Origin: Methylocystis sp. KS32
GTDB lineage: Bacteria; Pseudomonadota; Alphaproteobacteria; Rhizobiales; Beijerinckiaceae
DNA length: 64,000 nucleotides
Assembly: GCA_002862095.1 (NCBI GenBank)
Contig: PHSQ01000003.1
Span: 124,001-188,000 of the forward strand
Direction: 5' to 3'
The notes beneath the pieces are model-generated. The model ran no database searches and was not told where the DNA came from. It saw only the letters and a list, made by a program, of their open reading frames with translations. The position numbers and the translations under genes are program-made. Shown one piece after another: positions 33,778 through 42,251 of this stretch. Numbering within the stretch: position 1 is the stretch's first letter; every line of letters begins with the position of its first letter.

Positions 33778-34464
33778 TCAAACATCATTCGCTGCGTATC
33801 GCCCAATTTGGATAAGGCCGCACGCCGTCATCCGATCTCCGTCAGCCTCAAGCGCTTCGACGATCTCGATGCCGTGGGGTCCCAGCGGACAGCATGCGAA
33901 GCCGAACGCGAAGGCCGACATCGCGATCACCTGAAGTAGGGCACCGCTATCACGCCAGATTAAGCTCTCACCGTCTTCATACGCCGCCTGATACTTCAAC
34001 TGGTCGGCAACCAGACCGACGATCATCCCGCGCGCACTCGGAAGGCAGGCACCTGATCGGCCCAGAAAATCTACTATTTTCTCCGGTTGCGCGACATACA
34101 GGGCCTCCAGTCGATCAGCGGCACGGTCGTACCGGAAGAGCCGCGCGTGCTTGGCGTGCGGGACAATGACTAGGTCAATACCATGCAACCCGCCTCCGGA
34201 AATCGGTGGTGCATTGTGCCGTAAGATACCCTGATAGCTCCATTCACTCCGCAGCGCTGAAGAGAACCGCAGTACATCTGTCACTTGACCAAGAGTCGGC
34301 GGCATCATGCATCGTTCGCTTCGGCGATAAGCCATTACGTCGGAAAAACGTGCCGAGGGAACCGGCGGCAGCGGACGGACCGCGATGGTGCGCCGAACCG
34401 GCCAATCGACTGGCCGCCAAGGCGCCGGTTCGCCTCGCGGATGCGGCTCCCTAATAGGGGTCAT
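33778..34464 (-). CDS. SagB-like nitroreductase-family protein
   Basis: About 228 residues in the nitroreductase/SagB fold: FMN-binding R-rich start MAYRRSERCMMPPTLG, a PPISGGGLHGIDLVIVPH segment that replaces PSAGALYPLELY of typical SagB enzymes, LFRYDRAADRLEAL, and the C-terminal GFACCPLG segment. SagB enzymes oxidise azolines in peptides with FMN; other members reduce or cleave ring systems. ATG at 34464 overlaps the QueC-like gene by 14 bases, which decides the start over the ATG at 34527. It is the last gene of a four-gene overlapping operon. The substrate is unknown. Confidence 0.7.
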   Translation of the reverse strand: MTPIREPHPRGEPAPWRPVDWPVRRTIAVRPLPPVPSARFSDVMAYRRSERCMMPPTLGQVTDVLRFSSALRSEWSYQGILRHNAPPISGGGLHGIDLVIVPHAKHARLFRYDRAADRLEALYVAQPEKIVDFLGRSGACLPSARGMIVGLVADQLKYQAAYEDGESLIWRDSGALLQVIAMSAFAFGFACCPLGPHGIEIVEALEADGDRMTACGLIQIGRYAANDV

Positions 34465-35047
34465 GTCCGAGCGCCTGCATCGTGCCATAGTGCTTAAGAC
34501 AGCCCCTGCAATTGCCGCACGCTTCATTCGCCCTGTGGCAGGAGTGCGCCCAAGCGAGCACCTCGAACGGAATGCCGGATTGCCGGATCAACTCCTCAGC
34601 GGTTAGCGTAATCGCGGGCGCTTCCACCACGAGGCCTCCTTCTTGGAGGGAAAACACGCTGTTCATAGCCGCGATGAACGCCTCTGTGCCATCAGCATGC
34701 TGCCGGTCAGTGGATAGGCATCCGATCAACAACCGCTCGACGCCTAACGAAATTGCCTTCATGGCCGCCACCGTCAACAGCATCTGGTTGCGAAATGGCC
34801 ACCACTCCGGAACCGGCGACATAGGTAATGGTGCGCTGCCCGCCATGTCGCCTGACCCGAGACTCGAAAGGTCGCAACGGACGATGTGATGCCCGATCCC
34901 GAGCGTTGCAGCGACAGCGCCAGCGGCGCGGATCTCTGCTTCGGCGGCCTGATGTCCGTAGTCGATCGTGATCGCAATATCCGGCCGCCTCCACCAAGCG
35001 ATTGCCACAGAGTCCATGCCGCCCGAGAGAAGCAGCGCAGTCCTCAT
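34451..35047 (-). CDS. QueC-like 7-cyano-7-deazaguanine synthase homologue
   Basis: The 198-residue protein has the PP-loop ATP pyrophosphatase motif LLLSGGMDSVAIAWW at residues 5-19 and four zinc-type cysteines (170, 177, 180, 183) in HSCHRANEACGNCRGC, as in QueC. QueC converts 7-carboxy-7-deazaguanine to preQ0 with ATP and ammonia. This one is shorter than QueC of queuosine biosynthesis (about 220-240 residues) and has no queD, queE or folE beside it, so it is probably a specialised homologue, like Cap9 of type IV CBASS or QatC. Its ATG overlaps the preceding stop by 4 bases. Confidence 0.8.
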   Translation of the reverse strand: MRTALLLSGGMDSVAIAWWRRPDIAITIDYGHQAAEAEIRAAGAVAATLGIGHHIVRCDLSSLGSGDMAGSAPLPMSPVPEWWPFRNQMLLTVAAMKAISLGVERLLIGCLSTDRQHADGTEAFIAAMNSVFSLQEGGLVVEAPAITLTAEELIRQSGIPFEVLAWAHSCHRANEACGNCRGCLKHYGTMQALGHDPY

Positions 35048-36234
35048 GATCGTTGCGCCACCTGCAGCAACAAGGACGCAAAATCGGCGCTCACGGTACA
35101 GCCCGACCCGACAATCATCTTGAGATCCTCCTCGGGTACCGACTGGGCCAAACCGAAGACTGGCTTGCCTAGAGCGCGCGCATAGCCGATCTCGAAAATG
35201 GCGCCGCTGTCGATGCCGTCGATGATCGCAAACATCGCGTCGCATTCGTGAATGGCGGAGATATCTTTTGGCGCGATATCCTGTGCGCTGCCGCGCCCGA
35301 CGTCGTGGACAGGGGAGAACACTTTTACATCGAGCCCAAGCAGTACGCGGCGAACCTCGTCCACGAGCCAGCGCTGTGCAATTGAGAAAAAGGGACCAGC
35401 AAGATAGACTTTACCGGTTGCTTTCCTGATTTCATTGCGGCTCCGTTGGTCCAACTCGACCGGTAAGATCGAGCTCTCGATGAAGTTCGCCGTCACCTTC
35501 GAAGCGGCCAATGCCGCGTCTACGGGGTCAAGACCGTCATACATCCAGCCCTTGGCGAATACCGCCACGAAAACGTCTCCCGAGCCGATGGTCTGGGCGA
35601 CGTCGACGGCAAACGCAGGAACCCGCGCGATCCCGTCCGCCGATACAACAATGGCTCCGTCGAGCCCACACTTTATAACTACAACTTCAGCTTCTTCAGA
35701 CGCCAACAGCGCTTTAGCGGCAACTGTCAAATCTGTTGTTTTCGTGAGCGCCTTCGCCTCGCCCGCATTCGCGACCAGAGCCAACCTTTTTGCCTTGCTG
35801 CCGTTGGCCCGGAACCCGACCGGCAGGTAGGCCGATTGTGGATCATAGACGCACATCCCTGCATCGACGACGGCGTCCCCTTCCAGCATGCCGAATCGGA
35901 TCGCCATCTCGGCGGTGACGTGAATGGGCGCCATTCTCGGAATAGTAACGAGGTCAGGCGTAATAGTCGGCACCGCCAAACAATGGACATACTCGAAAAC
36001 AGGATCGACCGGGCGTGCATGCTTCTCGATTCGAAACTCGAAACCGCCAAGGATCAGATCGATCGTGCCGTTGAGATCGGGCCCAATGTAGGCATGCAGA
36101 ATTCGCTCAATGCCAGTTCCCTGAAGCGCGGCCGCCGCGCGCCCAGCGGAGCCGAAGACATTATCTGTCTCAGGCATCGGCCACTGACAGCGCTCACGAT
36201 AGACGCCGCCAACGATATGCAACGGGATCATCAT
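35044..36234 (-). CDS. PfkB-like kinase fused to nucleoside 2-deoxyribosyltransferase
   Basis: A 396-residue fusion. The N-terminal 250 residues are a ribokinase/PfkB fold with a glycine-rich substrate region (FGSAGRAAAAL) and the catalytic motif QTIGSGDVFVAVFAKG, including the base Asp, so activity is possible. From about residue 270 comes a nucleoside 2-deoxyribosyltransferase domain: KVYLAGPFFSIAQRWLV and SGAIFEIGYARALGKPVFG, where the Glu in FEIG is the usual nucleophile. Together they could phosphorylate a nucleoside and exchange or cut off a base. ATGA-type overlaps join it to the small Gly-rich gene before and to the QueC-like gene after it. Such fusions are known in putative conflict systems. 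Confidence 0.8.
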   Translation of the reverse strand: MMIPLHIVGGVYRERCQWPMPETDNVFGSAGRAAAALQGTGIERILHAYIGPDLNGTIDLILGGFEFRIEKHARPVDPVFEYVHCLAVPTITPDLVTIPRMAPIHVTAEMAIRFGMLEGDAVVDAGMCVYDPQSAYLPVGFRANGSKAKRLALVANAGEAKALTKTTDLTVAAKALLASEEAEVVVIKCGLDGAIVVSADGIARVPAFAVDVAQTIGSGDVFVAVFAKGWMYDGLDPVDAALAASKVTANFIESSILPVELDQRSRNEIRKATGKVYLAGPFFSIAQRWLVDEVRRVLLGLDVKVFSPVHDVGRGSAQDIAPKDISAIHECDAMFAIIDGIDSGAIFEIGYARALGKPVFGLAQSVPEEDLKMIVGSGCTVSADFASLLLQVAQRS

Positions 36235-36596
36235 GCGTTAGTCACCCTAACGCGGACCGCTGCAGCTTTCACTGAAACCACTTGGGCATTATAGCCGACG
36301 CCCGCTTCAAGACACGCAATAATCTGGGGAAGCTTCGCCCCTGTGATTGATCCCGCCGTAAGGCCTGCCGAGGTCCGAACGACGACCCGCAACGGCGGGC
36401 CTCGCTCAACACTGACGGTGAGGACATCGCCCGGCTTCAAAGCGCTAACGACGGCCGGAACGGGCGAATTCAGTGTTGTCTCCTCGGTCAGGACGCATGG
36501 ATCTACACCACCGCCACCCGTGCCGTCGCCACTTTTGCCTGGAACGACCGGCGTCACCGGGTCCGGCCGCGAACTTCCCCCGCCACCACCTGACAT
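36231..36596 (-). CDS. Glycine-rich small protein, first gene of the QueC operon
   Basis: A 121-residue protein beginning MSGGGGGSSRPDPVTP, then a second linker GDGTGGGGVDPC, and a compact C-terminal domain of about 75 residues (GDVLTVSVERG, VVRTSAGLTAGSITG, LPQIIACLEAGVGYNAQV, VRVRV). This pattern suggests a small beta-rich, HIRAN-like or OB-like fold. GGAGG lies 8 bases before the ATG at 36596, a strong start; a longer frame begins at 36845. Its stop overlaps the next start by 4 bases. Function is not known. By its place and exposed Gly-rich N-terminus it may be the substrate or tether protein of the modifying enzymes downstream (inference). Confidence 0.65.
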   Translation of the reverse strand: MSGGGGGSSRPDPVTPVVPGKSGDGTGGGGVDPCVLTEETTLNSPVPAVVSALKPGDVLTVSVERGPPLRVVVRTSAGLTAGSITGAKLPQIIACLEAGVGYNAQVVSVKAAAVRVRVTNA

Positions 36597-37065
36597 GCCG
36601 ATTGCCTCCGGAAACAAAGAAAATTCAATCCTGAATCGCTTATACAGGAATCGATATCTCTTTACACGCCCATGCGCCCAAAAGAGTCGCCATTCTGGCG
36701 CTTCCCCACAGGTGTCGACGCCAGACGCCCCCCGCAGTGCTCGAATTTCATTTCCGTCCAAAAACCGCAGGGAAGGAACCCGAGAAAAGCTTTCAGGCTT
36801 CTGCGTCAAAGATTGATTCCGACTCGCGCTAGAATTCCTACTCAATACCCATAATCGCGTTCTCCATCACGCTGCTGTTCAACAGGCATGTAGAGTGGGC
36901 GTGGGTCATAAGTTTTCCATACTGCACCTCGCCCATTCCCCTGTCTTTGCACGCCAGAGCCCTACGTGCGCAATGGGCTTGTTGCATCGTTCCCGTTTCC
37001 GCCCTTCTTAATCGACCCCGACTTCGGACCACCAACGCGCGATTCGAAGAGAACCGGGGGCAAAT
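36597..37065. promoter_or_regulatory. Divergent promoter region between the QueC operon and trbB
   Basis: This 469-base gap holds no convincing gene; the frame upstream of 36596 is open but not protein-like. It must contain the promoters for two diverging operons. A stretch upstream of the Gly-rich gene (AT-rich, 36600-36665) is the best promoter site. No operator repeat is obvious. Confidence 0.45.
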
Positions 37066-38052
37066 GTGGCGGCGCAATCTCACAATGCGGAGGCGATCTC
37101 GCGCGGCGCGCGCATGTTGCGCACCGCGTTGGGGCCGCAAATCGCCGAGTGGCTCGACGACGAGAGCGTTGTCGAGGTCATGCTCAATCCCGACGGGCGA
37201 CTTTGGCTCGATCGGTTGAAGAGCGGACTGGAGGACGCGGGTGCGAGCCTGTCGCCCGAAGACGGCGAGAGAATTGTCCGGCTCGTCGCGCATCATGTCG
37301 GAGCCGAGGTGCACGCCAACGCACCGCGCGTCTCTGCGGAACTGCCGGAGACGGGGGAGCGCTTCGAGGGGCTGTTGCCGCCGGTCGTTGCGGCGCCCAC
37401 CTTCGCCATCCGCAAACCGGCGGTCGCCGTCTTCACGCTCGACGATTATGTCGCCGCCTCCGTGATCGGCAAGGAGCAGGCGGCGATCCTCCGCGCCGCC
37501 ATAGCGACGCGCAAAAACATTCTGGTCGCCGGCGGAACTTCGACCGGCAAGACGACGCTCGTCAATGCGCTGCTCGCGGAAGTCGCCAAGACCTCCGACC
37601 GTGTCATTCTGATCGAAGACACGCGCGAACTGCAATGCGCCGCGCCTAATCTCGTGTCGCTGCGCACCAAGGACGGTGCAGCGACGCTATCTGACCTCGT
37701 CCGCTCGTCGCTGCGCTTGCGGCCGGATCGCATTCCCGTCGGCGAAGTGCGCGGCGCGGAGGCGCTCGATCTTCTGAAAGCCTGGGGCACCGGACATCCC
37801 GGCGGTGTCGGAACCATTCACGCGGGATCCGCGCTCGGCGCGCTGCGGCGGCTTGAGCAGCTCATTCAGGAAGCCGTGGTCACGGTCCCGCGCGCGCTGA
37901 TCGCCGAGACGATCCAGATCGTCGCCGTGCTCGCCGGACGCGGCGAGGCGCGCTGCCTCATCGAACTCGCCGCCGTCGAGGGGCTGAACGAATACGGCGA
38001 TTACGCCCTCGCCGATCTCATGCAAATCACATTTGGAGAAGACCATGAATAG
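37066..38052 (+). CDS. trbB: TrbB, VirB11-type transfer ATPase
   Basis: The 328-residue protein is a secretion ATPase: Walker [17 protein letters not shown], Asp box LIEDTREL, and the His box region [22 protein letters not shown]. It forms a hexameric ring at the inner membrane and powers pilus assembly and DNA transport. GTG at 37066 is the first start giving the usual N-terminus; an ATG at 37064 is out of frame. It heads the trb operon and overlaps trbC by 8 bases. Confidence 0.95.
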   Translation: MAAQSHNAEAISRGARMLRTALGPQIAEWLDDESVVEVMLNPDGRLWLDRLKSGLEDAGASLSPEDGERIVRLVAHHVGAEVHANAPRVSAELPETGERFEGLLPPVVAAPTFAIRKPAVAVFTLDDYVAASVIGKEQAAILRAAIATRKNILVAGGTSTGKTTLVNALLAEVAKTSDRVILIEDTRELQCAAPNLVSLRTKDGAATLSDLVRSSLRLRPDRIPVGEVRGAEALDLLKAWGTGHPGGVGTIHAGSALGALRRLEQLIQEAVVTVPRALIAETIQIVAVLAGRGEARCLIELAAVEGLNEYGDYALADLMQITFGEDHE

Positions 38053-38380
38053 GCTTGCCCTTCAAAGGCGGTTTGGCGCTGGCGTCAGTGCGGGCGTTCT
38101 CTTGCTCGGCGCGATAGCGTTTTCGGCGCCGGCCTTGGCCGCCGGATCCAACATGCCCTGGGAGCAGCCGCTAAACCAGATCCTGCAATCGATCGAAGGC
38201 CCGGTCGCCAAGATCATCGCCGTGATCATCATCATCACGACGGGCCTGACGCTGGCCTTCGGCGACACCTCGGGCGGGTTTCGGCGGCTGGTGCAGATCG
38301 TATTCGGCCTGTCCATCGCCTTCGCCGCGTCGAGCTTTTTTCTCTCCTTCTTCTCCTTCGGCGGCGGAGCGATGATCTGA
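38045..38380 (+). CDS. trbC: TrbC, pilin (VirB2-like)
   Basis: A 111-residue protein with a long signal peptide (GVLLLGAIAFSAPALA) and two membrane helices (AKIIAVIIIITTGLTLAF and LVQIVFGLSIAFAASSFF). It is the conjugative pilin, a likely substrate for TraF-dependent maturation. ATG at 38045 overlaps trbB by 8 bases. Confidence 0.92.
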   Translation: MNRLALQRRFGAGVSAGVLLLGAIAFSAPALAAGSNMPWEQPLNQILQSIEGPVAKIIAVIIIITTGLTLAFGDTSGGFRRLVQIVFGLSIAFAASSFFLSFFSFGGGAMI

Positions 38381-38664
38381 TGGAGAACCTCTCCCTTCAA
38401 TCCGACGGCGCCGTCGCGGGATTTCGGGTGGCGGTGCATCGGGCGCTGACCGAGCCGATCCTGCTCGGCGGCGCGCCGCGCTCGATCGCCATCCTCAACG
38501 GAACGCTGGCGGCGGCGCTCGGCCTCGGCCTGCGCCTTTGGATCGCCGGGCTCGCCTTCTGGATCGTCGCGCAATTCGCGTCCGTTTGGGCCGCAAAGCG
38601 CGATCCGCAATTCGTCGAAGTGGTGCGCCGGCATTTGCGCTACCCCGCGCATCTCGGCGCTTGA
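38380..38664 (+). CDS. trbD: TrbD, VirB3-like inner membrane protein
   Basis: A 94-residue VirB3-like protein with the typical PLFRAL-like start (GFRVAVHRALTEPILLGGAPR) and two close membrane segments at residues 30-70. It stands between the pilin and the TrbE ATPase genes; VirB3 proteins act with VirB4. It shares one base with trbC. Confidence 0.9.
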   Translation: MENLSLQSDGAVAGFRVAVHRALTEPILLGGAPRSIAILNGTLAAALGLGLRLWIAGLAFWIVAQFASVWAAKRDPQFVEVVRRHLRYPAHLGA

Positions 38665-38676
38665 GGGGAAGTCTTC

Positions 38677-41112
38677 ATGCTGAACCTCGCCGAATATCGC
38701 AAAAAGCCGCAGAGCCTCGCCGACTTCCTGCCCTGGGCCGCCCTTGTCGCGCCGGGCGTTATCCTGAACAAGGACGGCTCCTTCCAGCGGACCGCGCGCT
38801 TTCGTGGGCCCGATCTCGACAGCGCGACGCAAGCCGAACTCGTCGGCGCGACAGCGCGGCTCAACAATGCACTGCGGCGCCTCGGCTCCGGCTGGGCGAT
38901 CTTCGTCGAGGCGCAGCGCAATCCGGCGCAAAATTATCCGTCAAGCGCGTTCCTCGATCCCGTCTCGGCGCTCGTCGATATGGAGCGCAAGGCTCAGTTC
39001 GAGGAACAAGGCGCGCATTTCGAGAGCGGGTATTTTTTGACGCTGCTGTTTCTGCCGCCCGAGGACGACGACGCCGACGCCGAGAGCTGGCTCTATGAGG
39101 GGCAATCTCATGGAAGCTCGGCGACCACGGCGCTTGCGGGGTTCATCGATCGCACCGACCGCCTGCTGCAGCTCATCGAAGGCTTCGCGCCCGAAGCCGA
39201 ATGGCTCTCCGACGCCGAGACGCTGAGCTATCTCCATTCCTGCGTTTCGACCAAACGCTTTTGCGTCCGCGTTCCCGAGACGCCCATGCATCTCGACGCC
39301 ATTCTGGTCGACGAGCCGCTGACCGGAGGGCTGGAGCCCCGACTTGGCAATGCGCATCTACGCGTTCTCACCATCATGGGGTTTCCCTCGGCGACGCATC
39401 CTGGCGTGCTCGATGAACTCAACCGCCTTGCCTTTCCCTATCGCTGGTCGACGCGGGCGATCACCCTCGACAAGACCGACGCGACCAAAGTCCTGACGCG
39501 TATCCGCCGGCAATGGTTCGCCAAGCGCAAATCGGTTTTCGCCATCCTCAAGGAGGTGATGACCAATGAGGCCTCGGCGCTACTCGACACCGACGCTCAT
39601 AACAAGGCGATGGACGCCGACGCGGCGTTGCAGGATTTGGGCTCGGATCTTATCGGCGAAGCCTATGTCACTGCGACGCTGACCGTCTGGGACGAAGACC
39701 CTCGCCTCGCCGACGAGAAACTGCGCCTCGCGGAAAAAGTCATCCAGGGCCGCGACTTCACCTCTATGACGGAAACGGTCAACGCCATCGAGGCCTGGCT
39801 CGGCTCTCTACCAGGTCACGTCTACGCCAATGTCCGCCAGCCGCCGATCTCGACCCTAAATCTCGCCCATATGATTCCGCTCTCCGCCGTCTGGGCGGGG
39901 CCGTTGACCGATTCGCATTTTGGCGCGCCGCCGCTGTTCTTCGCCAAGACGGAAGGCTCGACCCCCTTCCGCTTTTCGCTGCATGTCGGCGACGTTGGCC
40001 ACACGCTGATCGTCGGCCCGACCGGCGCCGGCAAAAGCGTGCTGCTAGCGCTGATGGCGCTGCAGTTTCGCCGCTATAGAGAATCGCAAATCTTCATCTT
40101 CGATTTCGGGGGCTCGGCTAGAGCCGCGACGCTGGCGATGGACGGCGACTGGAACGATCTTGGCGGTTCGCTGGCCGAGGATGCGATCGACCCGGTCGCC
40201 CTGCAGCCTCTGGCGCGGATCAATGAGGTCGCCGAGCGCGCCTGGGCGGCGGAATGGCTATCATCAATCCTCGCCCGCGAAAATGTGACCGTCACGCCGG
40301 AAGTCAAAGAACATCTCTGGTCGGCGCTCACCTCGCTCGCCTCGGCGCCGATCGACGAGCGTACGCTCACCGGCCTCTCCGTCCTCCTGCAATCCAACGC
40401 TCTCAAACGCGCGCTGCAGCCTTTTTGCCTCGGCGGGCCGCATGGGCGGCTGCTCGACGCCGAGGCCGAATTCTTAGGCGAAGCCGACATCCAGACTTTC
40501 GAGACCGAAGGACTGATCGGCTCGACCGCCGCGCCCGCCGTCCTCGCCTATCTCTTCCATCGCATCGAAGGTCGGCTCATCGGGACGCCGAGCCTGATCA
40601 TTATCGACGAAGGCTGGCTCGCGCTCGACGACAAGGGGTTCGCCAGTCAACTGCGCGAATGGCTGAAAACCTTACGCAAGAAGAACGCTTCCGTGGTCTT
40701 CGCCACCCAGTCACTCGCCGATATCGAAACCAGCCCGATCGCGCCAGCGATCGTCGAGAGCTGCCTGACGCGATTGTTCCTGCCCAACGAGCGGGCGCTT
40801 GAGCCGCAGATCACCGCCATATACCGCCGCTTCGGCTTGAACGACCGCCAGATCGAGATCATCGCGCGGGCGACGCCGAAGCGCGATTATTACTGCCAGT
40901 CGCGGCGCGGCAATCGGCTGTTCGAACTTGGCCTCGGCCCGCTGGCGCTCGCGCTTTGCGCTGCTTCCTCCAAGACCGACCAAAAACGCATCTCGCAGCT
41001 TTTTGCGGAGCAGGGGCGCGAAAATTTTGCGCGCGCCTGGCTTGTCTCGCGCGGCCTCGCCTGGGCCGCCGATTTTCTCCCCCAAGATGGCAATCAGGAG
41101 CAATCCTCATGA
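38677..41112 (+). CDS. trbE: TrbE, VirB4-type transfer ATPase
   Basis: The 811-residue ATPase begins MLNLAEYRKKPQSLADFLPW as usual and has a CagE/VirB4 N-terminal domain, Walker A HTLIVGPTGAGKSVLLALM near residue 446, Walker B IIIDEGWLALDD and the FATQSLADIETSPIAPAI segment. It is the largest energy-providing part of the type IV secretion channel. It overlaps trbJ by 4 bases. Confidence 0.95.
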   Translation: MLNLAEYRKKPQSLADFLPWAALVAPGVILNKDGSFQRTARFRGPDLDSATQAELVGATARLNNALRRLGSGWAIFVEAQRNPAQNYPSSAFLDPVSALVDMERKAQFEEQGAHFESGYFLTLLFLPPEDDDADAESWLYEGQSHGSSATTALAGFIDRTDRLLQLIEGFAPEAEWLSDAETLSYLHSCVSTKRFCVRVPETPMHLDAILVDEPLTGGLEPRLGNAHLRVLTIMGFPSATHPGVLDELNRLAFPYRWSTRAITLDKTDATKVLTRIRRQWFAKRKSVFAILKEVMTNEASALLDTDAHNKAMDADAALQDLGSDLIGEAYVTATLTVWDEDPRLADEKLRLAEKVIQGRDFTSMTETVNAIEAWLGSLPGHVYANVRQPPISTLNLAHMIPLSAVWAGPLTDSHFGAPPLFFAKTEGSTPFRFSLHVGDVGHTLIVGPTGAGKSVLLALMALQFRRYRESQIFIFDFGGSARAATLAMDGDWNDLGGSLAEDAIDPVALQPLARINEVAERAWAAEWLSSILARENVTVTPEVKEHLWSALTSLASAPIDERTLTGLSVLLQSNALKRALQPFCLGGPHGRLLDAEAEFLGEADIQTFETEGLIGSTAAPAVLAYLFHRIEGRLIGTPSLIIIDEGWLALDDKGFASQLREWLKTLRKKNASVVFATQSLADIETSPIAPAIVESCLTRLFLPNERALEPQITAIYRRFGLNDRQIEIIARATPKRDYYCQSRRGNRLFELGLGPLALALCAASSKTDQKRISQLFAEQGRENFARAWLVSRGLAWAADFLPQDGNQEQSS

Positions 41113-41852
41113 TCAAACTTCGTCATTTTGCTTCGGCGAGCGGTCTCGCGCTGGCAATCGCGCTGTCGCTCGCGCCGATATCGCCTTTGCAGGCGCAACT
41201 CGTGGTGTTCGATCCGAGCAATTACGCCCAGAACGTCATGACGGCCGCGCATACATTGCAGCAGATCAACAATCAGATCACCTCGCTGCAAAACCAGGCG
41301 CGCTCCCTGCTCAATCAGGCGAAGAACCTGGCCAATCTTCCCTTTTCCTCGTTGCAAGCCGTCCAGCAGTCGCTCACCCAAACGCAGCAACTGCTGAAAC
41401 AGGCGCAGCGCATCGCCTATGACATTCAGCAGATCGACAAGGCCTTTTCCACCCAATATGGCCCGATGAACTCTTCGACGAGCTCCAGCGGGCTGGTCGC
41501 CGGAGCACAGCAGCGCTGGCAAAACTCCCTCGCATCCTTCCAGGACGCGATGCGCGTCCAGGCCGGCATTGTGCAGGCGATCGACACGGCGCGTTCGCAA
41601 GCCAGCGCGCTCGTCTCCTCGAGCCAGTCGGCCGCCGGCGCCCTGCAGACCTCGCAAGCCGGCAATCAGATCCTGGCGCTGCAGAGCAAACAGCTCGCCG
41701 ATGTGACGGCGCTGCTCGCCTCGCAAGGTCGCGCCCAGTCCCTGGAAATGGCTCGCGCCGCCGAAGCCCAGGAACAGGGGCGCGAACAAATGAGCCGCTT
41801 CATCGCGCCGGGCCAAGGCTATCAGCCCGGCAATGTTTCCATGTTTCATTGA
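41109..41852 (+). CDS. trbJ: TrbJ, VirB5-like pilus-tip protein
   Basis: A 247-residue exported protein with a clear signal peptide (LALAIALSLAPISPLQAQ) and long Gln-rich coiled helices (LQQINNQITSLQNQARSLL). VirB5-type proteins sit at the pilus tip and assist adhesion and assembly. ATG at 41109 overlaps the trbE stop. Confidence 0.92.
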   Translation: MIKLRHFASASGLALAIALSLAPISPLQAQLVVFDPSNYAQNVMTAAHTLQQINNQITSLQNQARSLLNQAKNLANLPFSSLQAVQQSLTQTQQLLKQAQRIAYDIQQIDKAFSTQYGPMNSSTSSSGLVAGAQQRWQNSLASFQDAMRVQAGIVQAIDTARSQASALVSSSQSAAGALQTSQAGNQILALQSKQLADVTALLASQGRAQSLEMARAAEAQEQGREQMSRFIAPGQGYQPGNVSMFH

Positions 41853-41863
41853 GGGCGAGACAC

Positions 41864-42247
41864 ATGCAGACTCAGCATGGAATCAAGCCGCAAGATGTCC
41901 TCTTTGTCGCCCTCGGTGTGGTGGTCGGCGCTATCGCCGATTTCGCGGTGCAAGCGACGTGCGAGGCCGATGTCGCGCTGAGATCGCCACCGTCTTGGAC
42001 CTCGCCGATAAGCGCGCCCTCTCCATTCAGCCCCTCCGAAACCGAACTCGCGCGCTGTCGCAACCTGCCGCCGGAAAAAGCCGACGATCCGGCTTGTCGA
42101 GAGCTTTGGGCGAAGCAGCGCCGCAGATTTCTGGCGCCATGTGGGACGTCAGGCGACGCCGGCAAGCCGCTGGACATGTTTCCGACCGTCCCGAATGCGC
42201 AAGAACAAGCCGCTCCGACGAGCTCTCCCACATCGAAGGGCGAGTGA
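41864..42247 (+). CDS. trbK: TrbK-type entry-exclusion protein
   Basis: The 127-residue protein has one N-terminal membrane helix (VLFVALGVVVGAIADFAV) and the Cys-containing C-terminal motif ARCRNLPPEKADDPACRELW of the alternative TrbK family. It would block redundant transfer into cells that already carry the element. It stands in its normal place between trbJ and trbL. ATG at 41864 is preceded by GAGGGCGAGA. Confidence 0.8.
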   Translation: MQTQHGIKPQDVLFVALGVVVGAIADFAVQATCEADVALRSPPSWTSPISAPSPFSPSETELARCRNLPPEKADDPACRELWAKQRRRFLAPCGTSGDAGKPLDMFPTVPNAQEQAAPTSSPTSKGE

Positions 42248-42251
42248 AGCC

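Noticed and set aside
34451..35047. Queuosine biosynthesis locus
   Set aside because: Only a QueC-like gene is present; queD, queE, folE and tgt are absent and the neighbours are unrelated to tRNA modification.
33049..36596. Type IV CBASS or QatABCD
   Set aside because: No CD-NTase, TGT-like Cap10, effector with membrane or nuclease domain, QatA-type ATPase or TatD-like nuclease is encoded nearby.
36597..36845. Longer start for the Gly-rich protein
   Set aside because: The start at 36596 has a strong GGAGG site; the upstream text is not protein-like.
42141..42251. Longer TrbL start
   Set aside because: The extension overlaps trbK in another frame and lacks the family N-terminus; ATG at 42252 gives the expected MGGTGVIDSF start.
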